Source: Rubrobacter sp.
GTDB lineage: Bacteria > Actinomycetota > Rubrobacteria > Rubrobacterales > Rubrobacteraceae
Length of the DNA stretch: 5,098 bases
Assembly (NCBI GenBank): GCA_013695335.1
Contig: JACDAR010000117.1
Coordinates: 1-5,098, forward strand
Reading direction: 5' to 3'
Under the pieces are notes generated by a model. That model was not told the origin of the DNA. It saw only the letters and a list, made by a program, of their open reading frames with translations, and made no database searches. The translations under genes and the position numbers were made by a program. Of this stretch, positions 1-5,098 are shown piece by piece; the first letter of the stretch is position 1; each line of letters begins with the position of its first letter.

Positions 1-141
1 ACACAGTACACGCAGGACGCAAGTGGTTACGCCTTCCTTGATCTGGGAATCGACCTCTACAGCGCGGAGCTTGAGTCAGACAAGGAACCATTAGACTACC
101 TCGGTGTGCAACGCGGTAGCACTCCGTGTAGCCGTGGATGA
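1..141 (+). CDS. C-terminal end of an unidentified protein, tail altered by IS insertion (5' end outside window)
   Basis: Frame 1 is open from the window edge to a TGA at 139-141, while the other two plus frames hit stops within the first 95 bases. It reads 46 residues; the host-derived part is acidic and contains GYAFLDLGIDLYSAELES and then DYLGVQR. I do not recognise the family and assign no function. The last eight codons (GSTPCSRG) come from the left end of the insertion sequence. If the element and one copy of the 8-bp duplication are removed, the frame continues as Val-Val-TAG (stop at 1379-1381), so the original protein would have lost only two residues and gained eight. The restored gene would converge on pheT with a gap of about 61 bp. 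Support is the open frame, protein-like composition and clean restoration of a nearby stop; the short length limits confidence. Confidence 0.5.
   Translation, partial: TQYTQDASGYAFLDLGIDLYSAELESDKEPLDYLGVQRGSTPCSRG
107..114. repeat. Target site duplication, left copy
   Basis: TGCAACGC lies directly outside the left inverted repeat and is repeated exactly at 1365-1372 outside the right one. Eight to nine base pairs is the usual duplication length for IS1-family elements. A ninth base (G115/G1373) could also be counted if the left tip began at 116, but eight keeps the two tips symmetrical (GGTAG). Confidence 0.9.
115..138 (+). repeat. Left terminal inverted repeat (IRL)
   Basis: This 24-bp arm starts GGTAG and ends CCGTGGA. 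It matches the reverse complement of 1341-1364 at 18 of 24 positions. The outer five and inner seven bases are identical, and all six differences are transitions. The TGA that now ends the upstream host frame begins just after it, at 139. Confidence 0.88.
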
Positions 142-176
142 GGGATGAGTTGAAAGAAAGCGGGCCCCGCGCCACC

Positions 177-201
177 CTTGCTGGTGTCTGATGTCAGCAA
201 G
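177..201 (+). promoter_or_regulatory. Hairpin abutting the transposase ribosome binding site
   Basis: CTTGCTG at 177-183 and CAGCAAG at 195-201 form a perfect 7-bp stem around an 11-nt loop. Three further G-U pairs could shorten the loop to five bases. The last stem base, G201, touches the Shine-Dalgarno sequence. Several insertion sequences use such a structure to hide the transposase start when the element is transcribed from outside, and this element sits downstream of a co-directional host gene. That role is inferred; the hairpin itself is plain in the sequence. Confidence 0.55.
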
Positions 202-207
202 AGGAGG
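202..207 (+). promoter_or_regulatory. Ribosome binding site of the transposase
   Basis: AGGAGG lies five bases before the ATG at 213, a strong Shine-Dalgarno match that fixes the transposase start. It directly follows the hairpin at 177-201. No clear promoter was recognised between the left repeat and this site: a TTGAAA at 150-155 has no convincing -10 partner. Confidence 0.75.
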
Positions 208-212
208 CGCCA

Positions 213-1334
213 ATGGACCCGCACCAACGATTTTGCAACAACAGAAGCTGCTGGGCCTACGGAAGAGTGGGTGAGGGCCACATCGTGATCCACAGCAAAA
301 AAGAGCGCCGCTACAAATGCAAACGGTGCAGCCAAACCTTTTCGGCTACCAAAGGCACCGCCCTCTACCGAAGCCACATGCCCCACGATCTGGTAGCGGC
401 CGTCGTGACGCTCTTGGCATACGGCTGCCCGCCTCAGGCCATCGTCGCGGCCTTCTCTTTGGACGAACGCACCATCTATCGCTGGCAGCTGATGAGCGGG
501 CGGCACTGCCAGCGTGTGCATGAGCACATCGTGCAGGCCGGAGGGGTGCTTTTGGCACAGGTCCAGGCTGATGAGTTGCGGGTGCGGGTTGTGGGAGGGG
601 TAATGTGGCTGGCTTCGGCGATCTCGGTTACAAGTCGGTTGTGACTCGGCGGGGTGGTTCAACTGCAGCGTGATCGCACGTTGATTCGCACGTTGCTCGA
701 AGGCGTGCGTACCTGTGGCGCTTTCGAGACCCTTTTGCTTTGCACAGATGGGCTGGCAGCTTACCCCAAGCAGGCGCTGAAGGTATTGCGTGAGCCACTT
801 CGCACCGGAAAGCGCGGCCGTCCGAGACTCCTTTTGCCGGAAGGAGTCATGGTCGCTCAAGCCATCAAACGCCACGCCCAGCGGAGGGTGGTTGGAGTTC
901 TCCGGCGCATCGTGCGCGGTACGGAGGCTGAGGTGAGAGAGCGGCTGAGGTCCACCCAAGGCGCTCAGGAGGCGGTGATCAACACCGCGTATATCGAGCG
1001 GTTGCAGGCCACCTTTCGCTCCCGGCTGGCTCCTCTGGTGCGCAGGAGTAGCAGGGCGGTGGTGCGTCAGAAGGCGACGCTTGAGGCGGGGATGTGGTTG
1101 GTGGGCACCGTCTACAACTTCTGCCGGACGCATCGTAGATTGCGTCTTCCTAACGACGCTGGGAAGGTCGCAGGCACCCACCACTGGATCGAGCGGACTC
1201 CGGCTCAGGCTGCGGGGCTCACCGATCACTGCTGGTCGCTTTATGAGCTGCTTGTCTTTGCCGTTCCTCCGAGTCCACCCAAGCGGCGCGGACGACGACC
1301 GAAGTGGTTTTTGGAGGCTGCTCATGCGGCTTGA
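213..1334 (+). pseudogene. IS1-like DDE transposase, interrupted by an in-frame TGA
   Basis: Transposase of the surrounding element, expected to bind its ends and catalyse cutting and strand transfer. Counting through the stop, the frame has 373 codons before the final TGA at 1332-1334. A zinc ribbon uses Cys8, Cys13, Cys36 and Cys39; a helix-turn-helix lies near residues 71-91 (GCPPQAIVAAFSLDERTIYRW region). Probable catalytic residues are Asp120 (QADEL), Asp179 (CTDGLAAY) and Glu262 (TAYIERL), with Arg269 seven residues later as in IS1 InsB. The C-terminal tail is basic (PKRRGRRPK, about 356-364). Codon 144 (642-644) is TGA, and the frame resumes without any shift as LGGVVQLQRDR. From memory of relatives, which read SRLWLGGV here, this codon should be Trp, so a single TGG to TGA change explains it. 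The halves are 143 codons and, from a GTG at 654, 226 codons. Readthrough or a sequencing error is possible; otherwise the gene is inactive. Confidence 0.85.
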
Positions 1335-1340
1335 CTACTC

Positions 1341-1364
1341 TCCACGGTTGCGTGGGGTACTACC
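1341..1364 (-). repeat. Right terminal inverted repeat (IRR)
   Basis: Read on the minus strand this arm starts GGTAGTACCCC and ends CCGTGGA, pairing with the left arm at 115-138 (18/24 identical). It begins six bases after the transposase stop and is followed at once by the right copy of the target duplication. Confidence 0.88.
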
Positions 1365-1372
1365 TGCAACGC
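1365..1372. repeat. Target site duplication, right copy
   Basis: TGCAACGC is an exact copy of 107-114. The next bases, GTAGTTTAG, continue the host reading frame as Val-Val-stop once the element is removed, which independently supports the junction. Confidence 0.9.
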
Positions 1373-1442
1373 GTAGTTTAGTGTCTTATACCGTCTTTAC
1401 TGGCGTCCAGATCGGCGATCAGCAGAGTCGGCGCAGCAATCT

Positions 1443-3902
1443 TTAATCACCCCTCACCTCCGCGCCGAACGACTCCCGCAGGCAGAGGGAAATGCGATCC
1501 AACTCCCCGTTCACAGCCTCGTCCGTGAGCGTCTCCTCGCCCCTGAACGCGAAACGAAGCGCGACGCTCTTCTTGCCCTCTGGAACCTGCGCCCCCTCGT
1601 AAACGTCGAAGACACGCGCCCCGGCAAGCATAGTGCTTCCCGTCTTCCCGACAGCGGCGAGCATGTCGCCAGCAGGTACCCCACTGTCCACCACCACCGC
1701 GAGGTCGCGGCTCACGGCTGGCACGTTGGTGAAGGGTTGAAAGCGTGGGGCAGGGTCCGGGTCGCAGAACGCGAGGTCGAGTTCGAATGCCGCCACCGGC
1801 CCGCCAGAGAGGTCGAACTTCTCCGCTGTCTCAGGGTGCAGCTCTCCGACCCATCCAGCCGCCGCATCCCCGGCCCGCACTACCGCGGAGCGTCCAGGAT
1901 GCAGGAAGGGCCGGACTTCGGGGGAGAATGACGCCCCCGGCACCAGCCGCTCGACGATGCCCTTCGCCTCGAAGAAACCAGCGCGCCGCACAGGGGCGTT
2001 CCATCCACCTGGCTGAATTGCTCCGGTGAGAACCCCGCCGACCCTCTGATTTTCTTCCACGCCCATGAAGGAGGACGCGCCGTCCTCCGCATCCGTTCCA
2101 GGCTGGTTCAGTTCGCCCGTGAGCCGAAAGTGAAGCGCCGCGTCTCGCTTGCCTTCCGGCAGCGGGCGCGCCTCGAAGACGCGGCCGACCTCGAAGATGG
2201 CGCCGCTCTCCACCCCGAAAGCCTCGTTGCGGGCGGCGGCGTCCAGAAGACCGGGCAACAGCATCGAGCGCATCTCCCTCGCCTGCGCGCTCAGCGGGTT
2301 TGCTAGCGTCGGGGGTTCGTGGCCGCTTTCGAGGCTGAGATCCCTGCGCCAACGATCCGGGCCGAACGGATAGGTGATGGCCTCCGCGAGCCCGAGATCC
2401 GCGAGCAGGCGCCGCAGCGTGCGGACCTTTTGCTGCGCTGGCGTGAGACCACCCGACAGCGACGTTTTCGGCAGTTCTTCAGGGACGCGGCCGAGGCCGA
2501 AGAGCCGCCCTACTTCTTCGATCAGGTCTGCCTCACGACGAAGATCCCGCCTGAACGTGGGAATGGATGCCGAGATCCTACCGTCTTCAGCCTGTACCCC
2601 GCATCCCAGCGCCTCAAGCTTTCCAACTGCCTCGTCGCGCTCCACCGGGATGCCGAGCAGGAGTTCCGCGCGCCCGAGGCGCAGCGGCGCCTCCCAGGAA
2701 TCCACAGGCTCAGGATAGTGGCTGAGGGTGTCGGAGGCTATCGTCCCGCCAGCGTGCTCGGCGAGGAGCGAGGCAACCCTGTCCCTGGCGAAAGGAACCA
2801 TGTTCGGGTCGAGGCCGCGCTCGTTGCGCCCTGATGCGTCGGTGCGGAGCGCGAGCCTGGCCGAAGTCCCGAAGATGCTCTGTCCGGCGAAGGTGGCAAC
2901 CTCGATCAGCACGTCGGTGGTCTCATTCCCCACCTCTGCATCTTCCGCGCCCATTACGCCGGCGATCACGAGCCCTCGTTCTTCGTCCGCGATCACGAGC
3001 ATATCGGTATCGAGATCCCGGGTCGTCCCATCGAGAAGCTTCATCTTCTCGGCTGGCTTTGCGCGCCGTACGACTATGCCTTCGCGCACACGCGACGCGT
3101 CGAAGACGTGGTTCGGCTGCCCGGTCTCAAGCATCGTGAAGTTGCTGATATCCACTATCGCGTTGATCGGGCGCATACCTGCCGCGAAGATGCGCCGCCT
3201 CATCTCCAGCGGGGCACGTCCGCCCGGCGAGATGTTCGAGACGCGGCGCAGGTCGTAGCGTGGGCAAAGGTCTTCCGCCTCGACGCGCAGGCCGTAGTCC
3301 GCGGTTGGTGGGCCACCGGTCTCGAAGGAGATGTCGGGGATGCGGAAGTCCGTACCCAGGATGGCGGCCAGTTCGCGGGCGACCCCGATCATGCCCCAAA
3401 GATCCGGCCTGTTCGGGTTCACGTCAAGCTCCAGCACCGTCTCACCGACCGGGAAGTATTCGGCTACCTGCCGTCCGACTTCGTACGATTCGTCTAGGAG
3501 CAGGATGCCGCTGTGGTCGTTGGAGATGCCTAGCTCGCGCTCGCTCATCATCATGCCGTTGGATTCCAGACCGCGCAGCTTCGCCTTCCTGAGCTTCGTT
3601 CCGTCCGCCATGACGCTTCCAGGGAGAACCACGGGAACTCGGGCGCCGGGATACGGGTTCGGGGCTCCGGCCACGATCTGGACTTCCTGCCCGCCGAGGT
3701 CCACCTTCGCCACCGAGAGCCTGTCCGCGTTCGGATGCGGCCCGAACTCGACGACCTCGCCGACGACGACCTCGCCGTCGAGCACGCCGAGCCGGTGGAT
3801 ACCGTCCACCTCCTGGCTGTGCAGGGAGATGGCTTTGACAAGTTCATCCACGGAGAGGTCGAAATCCACGTACTCGCGGAGCCAACTCAAAGGAACGCGC
3901 AA
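1443..3902 (-). CDS. pheT: Phenylalanine--tRNA ligase beta subunit
   Basis: Cytoplasmic beta subunit of the alpha2-beta2 phenylalanyl-tRNA synthetase. It binds tRNA-Phe and hydrolyses mischarged Tyr-tRNA-Phe. At 819 residues it is full length for the bacterial family. The N-terminus MRVPLSWLREYVDF is typical and fixes the TTG start. Domains in order: EMAP/OB-type tRNA-binding domain about 42-150 (GPHPNADRLSVAKVDLGG, GLESNGMMMSERELG), B3/B4 editing domain about 212-390 (GQPNHVFD with His265, and Glu334 in VLIEVATF), B5 domain about 405-475 (IPTFRRDLRREADLIEEVGR), catalytic-like core about 490-690 (NPLS...MRSMLLPGLL, FEVGRVF, LHPGRSA, VGELHP) and a C-terminal FDX-ACB anticodon-binding domain about 722-816 (FPAVSRDLA-type FTNVPAVSRDLAVVVD). 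One variation is IAGVMGAED where MGG is usual. It follows pheS by 19 bp and must act with it. It ends in TAA; no clear terminator hairpin follows in the roughly 60 bases before the neighbouring convergent unit. Confidence 0.98.
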   Translation of the reverse strand: MRVPLSWLREYVDFDLSVDELVKAISLHSQEVDGIHRLGVLDGEVVVGEVVEFGPHPNADRLSVAKVDLGGQEVQIVAGAPNPYPGARVPVVLPGSVMADGTKLRKAKLRGLESNGMMMSERELGISNDHSGILLLDESYEVGRQVAEYFPVGETVLELDVNPNRPDLWGMIGVARELAAILGTDFRIPDISFETGGPPTADYGLRVEAEDLCPRYDLRRVSNISPGGRAPLEMRRRIFAAGMRPINAIVDISNFTMLETGQPNHVFDASRVREGIVVRRAKPAEKMKLLDGTTRDLDTDMLVIADEERGLVIAGVMGAEDAEVGNETTDVLIEVATFAGQSIFGTSARLALRTDASGRNERGLDPNMVPFARDRVASLLAEHAGGTIASDTLSHYPEPVDSWEAPLRLGRAELLLGIPVERDEAVGKLEALGCGVQAEDGRISASIPTFRRDLRREADLIEEVGRLFGLGRVPEELPKTSLSGGLTPAQQKVRTLRRLLADLGLAEAITYPFGPDRWRRDLSLESGHEPPTLANPLSAQAREMRSMLLPGLLDAAARNEAFGVESGAIFEVGRVFEARPLPEGKRDAALHFRLTGELNQPGTDAEDGASSFMGVEENQRVGGVLTGAIQPGGWNAPVRRAGFFEAKGIVERLVPGASFSPEVRPFLHPGRSAVVRAGDAAAGWVGELHPETAEKFDLSGGPVAAFELDLAFCDPDPAPRFQPFTNVPAVSRDLAVVVDSGVPAGDMLAAVGKTGSTMLAGARVFDVYEGAQVPEGKKSVALRFAFRGEETLTDEAVNGELDRISLCLRESFGAEVRGD

Positions 3903-3909
3903 TCGAAAG

Positions 3910-3916
3910 CCTTTCT
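3910..3916 (-). promoter_or_regulatory. Ribosome binding site of pheT
   Basis: AGAAAGG on the minus strand lies seven bases before the TTG at 3902, inside the 19-bp gap after the pheS stop. It is a moderate Shine-Dalgarno match. It supports the unusual TTG start, which is also demanded by the conserved N-terminal residues that begin right there. Confidence 0.6.
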
Positions 3917-3921
3917 AAAAG

Positions 3922-4950
3922 TTAAAACTGACGGAGGAAGCGGAGGTCGCCCTCGAAGAACAGCCGGAGGTCGGGGACGCCGTACTTCACCATCGCCATC
4001 CGGTCGGGCCCGAATCCGAACGCGAAGCCCGTGAATTCTTCTGGGTCGTAGCCGACTTCGGAGAGGACTGCGGGATCCACCATCCCGGCCCCGCCCATCT
4101 CCAGCCAGCCAGCGCCCTTGCAGACTTTGCAGTTCTGATCCGCGCCGCCGCACACGAAGCAACTTACGTCCATCTCCACGCTCGGCTCGGTGAACTGGAA
4201 GTAGCTTGGCCTCAACCGGGTAACTGCGCCCTCCCCGAAGGTGTGGCGGGCCATCGCCGCGAGCGTCCCCTTGAGATGGGCGAGAGAGAGCCCGTGGTCG
4301 ACAGCGAGACCTTCGATCTGGTTGAACATCGGGGTGTGCGTCGGGTCCGAGTCGCGCCTGTATGTCCGCCCAGGACAAACCACGTAGACAGGCGGTTCCT
4401 GGGAGAGCATGGTGCGGATTTGGACCGGCGAAGTATGCGTCCTCAAAACCAGCCCGTCATCCAGGAAGAACGTGTCCTGCATCGTTCGCGCCGGATGCTC
4501 AGGCGGGATGTTCAGCGCGGTGAAGTTGTAGTAGTCGGTCTCGACCTCGGGCCCCTCGGCGATCCTATATCCAAGGCCGACGAAGAAGTCCACCACGTCA
4601 TCAATGATGCGCAGCGTGGGATGCAGGCTGCCCTTCGGATACGGCACGCCGGGCAAAGTGACATCCACTGCCTCCTCGCGCAGCCGCTTCTCCCGCTCGC
4701 CGCCCGCGAGATCCTGGCTCCGAGAGCCGATGGCCGCCTCCAGAGAGCGTGAGACGCGGTTGGCCGCACCGCCGACTTGCTTGCGCTCATCTACTGGCAG
4801 AGTCCCGATGCCCTTCTTGATCTCCGTCAACTCCGCAGACCGGCCAAGATAACGCACCCGGACTGATTCGAGATCCCCAGTCGAACCTGCGCCGGAAACC
4901 GCTGCCAAAGCCTCGGATTCAAGCTCGTTTATGCGCTCGATCACTGCCAT
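3922..4950 (-). CDS. pheS: Phenylalanine--tRNA ligase alpha subunit
   Basis: Catalytic alpha subunit of phenylalanyl-tRNA synthetase, a class II enzyme that activates Phe with ATP and loads it on tRNA-Phe. The 342 residues are a normal length. An N-terminal coiled-coil arm (about 1-85, with VRVRYLGRSAELTEI) binds tRNA. The catalytic domain follows: GSLHPTLRIIDDVVDFF (about 107-123, motif 1 region), LRTHTSPVQIRTM (169-181), GRTYRRDSDPTHTPMFNQIE (195-214, motif 2), FTEPSVEMDV (253-262) and GFAFGFGPDRMAM (308-320, motif 3 with Arg317). Ala310 matches the small Phe-pocket residue known as Ala294 in E. coli. Four cysteines (264, 267, 274, 277) form a CxxC...CxxC insert also seen in Bacillus-type PheS. 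The ATG start is bounded by an in-frame stop three codons upstream, which is the stop of the methyltransferase gene 9 bp away. No Shine-Dalgarno is evident, so translational coupling is likely. Confidence 0.98.
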   Translation of the reverse strand: MAVIERINELESEALAAVSGAGSTGDLESVRVRYLGRSAELTEIKKGIGTLPVDERKQVGGAANRVSRSLEAAIGSRSQDLAGGEREKRLREEAVDVTLPGVPYPKGSLHPTLRIIDDVVDFFVGLGYRIAEGPEVETDYYNFTALNIPPEHPARTMQDTFFLDDGLVLRTHTSPVQIRTMLSQEPPVYVVCPGRTYRRDSDPTHTPMFNQIEGLAVDHGLSLAHLKGTLAAMARHTFGEGAVTRLRPSYFQFTEPSVEMDVSCFVCGGADQNCKVCKGAGWLEMGGAGMVDPAVLSEVGYDPEEFTGFAFGFGPDRMAMVKYGVPDLRLFFEGDLRFLRQF

Positions 4951-4959
4951 ATTGGGGCG

Positions 4960-5098
4960 CTATGGTAGCACACGCACATGGGCCTCGTAGAGCAGAATCG
5001 AGGCCGCCATCGCCGCGTTCAACGAGGCGGCGCGGGAAGGTATCGTCACCATCGAATCACAGGCTGCGATAACCTCATCCGGCAGCCCGGCTCCCTCC
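4960..5098 (-). CDS. SpoU/TrmH-family RNA 2'-O-methyltransferase, C-terminal end (5' end outside window)
   Basis: The last 45 codons of a SPOUT-class methyltransferase, which moves a methyl group from S-adenosylmethionine to a ribose 2'-OH in tRNA or rRNA. The sequence shows the family's C-terminal signature: EGAGLPDEVIAACD, then VTIP, then SLNAAMAASILLYEA, the conserved SLN-x-A-x-A-A segment of the cofactor-binding knot. Which RNA is modified (RlmB-, TrmH- or TsnR-like) cannot be told from the tail. The TAG stop at 4960-4962 is in the same frame as pheS and only 9 bp before it, so the two are almost surely cotranscribed. A methyltransferase of this family just upstream of pheS is also found in Bacillus subtilis (ysgA) and in Actinobacteria (tsnR). 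Confidence 0.93.
   Translation of the reverse strand, partial: EGAGLPDEVIAACDSMVTIPSRAASLNAAMAASILLYEAHVRVLP

Larger units (their letters stand above)
115..1364 (+). mobile_element. Complete IS1-like insertion sequence, about 1250 bp
   Basis: The element is bounded by 24-bp imperfect inverted repeats beginning GGTAG and by an exact 8-bp direct duplication of the target. It holds a 76-bp leader after the left repeat, one transposase gene (213-1334) and only six bases between the transposase stop and the right repeat, so there is no room for passenger genes. The transposase resembles the IS1 family: a zinc ribbon, then HTH, then DDE catalytic domain ending in YIER...R with a basic residue seven positions after the Glu. 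GGT tips and 8-9 bp duplications are also typical of IS1 elements. IS1595 elements share the zinc ribbon and 8-bp duplication, so that family is the main alternative. It inserted co-directionally into the 3' end of a host gene. The exact duplication suggests a fairly recent insertion, although the transposase frame is broken. Confidence 0.9.

Noticed and set aside
160..170. GC-rich palindrome GCGGGCCCCGC in the element leader
   Set aside because: A four-pair stem with a three-base loop is common in GC-rich DNA and has no attached signal.
150..178. Possible transposase promoter with TTGAAA at 150-155
   Set aside because: No acceptable -10 hexamer lies at 16-18 bp spacing.
96..1325. A 409-codon open frame on the minus strand, antisense to the transposase
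   Set aside because: It is codon-aligned with the transposase, so it stays open because the sense gene uses no TTA, CTA or TCA codons, as expected in GC-rich DNA. Its protein is low in recognisable motifs, it runs across the element's left junction, and the sense strand has clear zinc ribbon and DDE motifs.
1397..1430. Possible terminator between the convergent genes (CTGG-CGT-CCAG and GATC-GGC-GATC)
   Set aside because: Each stem is only four base pairs and neither is followed by a T-tract on either strand. This is too weak to call.
1383..1442. Minus-strand frame IAAPTLLIADLDASKDGIRH after the pheT stop
   Set aside because: It looks protein-like but has no usual start codon and covers only about 60 bases, so it cannot be told from chance.
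1831..2352. A 173-codon minus-strand frame and several plus-strand frames inside pheT
   Set aside because: These are off-frame readings of a well-supported pheT, rich in Arg, Ala, Pro and Gly, with no recognisable domains.
1..5098. CRISPR array, tRNA, rRNA or riboswitch
   Set aside because: No regularly spaced repeats and no RNA gene or aptamer-like structure were seen. The only leader for pheST lies upstream of the methyltransferase gene, outside the window.

Overview
The window holds a phenylalanyl-tRNA synthetase operon on the minus strand and, convergent to it, a complete IS1-like insertion sequence on the plus strand. It looks like a GC-rich bacterial chromosome. The order SpoU/TrmH-type methyltransferase, pheS, pheT is familiar from Bacillus and Actinobacteria. 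The host lineage cannot be fixed from this stretch; a deep actinobacterial (Rubrobacteria/Thermoleophilia-like) or chloroflexotal origin is only a guess.

Plus strand, 1-1372. Bases 1-106 carry an open frame that looks like the C-terminal end of an unidentified protein gene. An insertion sequence of about 1250 bp (115-1364) sits in that gene's last codons. Its boundaries are well supported: 24-bp imperfect terminal inverted repeats (18/24 identical) flanked by a perfect 8-bp target duplication, TGCAACGC, at 107-114 and 1365-1372. Joining the flanks restores a host frame ending only two codons after the duplication (TAG at 1379-1381). The element swaps those last two residues for eight element-encoded residues. 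It carries one transposase gene (213-1334) with a zinc ribbon, a helix-turn-helix and a DDE triad, split by an in-frame TGA at 642-644. A hairpin lies directly against the transposase ribosome binding site.

Minus strand, 5098-1443. The order of transcription is the 3' end of a TrmH/SpoU-type RNA 2'-O-methyltransferase gene (stop at 4960), pheS (4950-3922) and pheT (3902-1443). The gaps are 9 and 19 bp, so the three are probably cotranscribed. PheS and PheT form the alpha2-beta2 synthetase that charges and proofreads tRNA-Phe. Both look intact. About 61 bp separate the restored host stop from the pheT stop; no convincing terminator was seen there.

The synthetase genes are ordinary. The points worth a second look are in the insertion sequence: the lone in-frame TGA at a probable Trp position, the leader hairpin, the C-terminal swap of the host gene, and the wobble-preserving terminal repeats. 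No clearly new multi-gene system was found.
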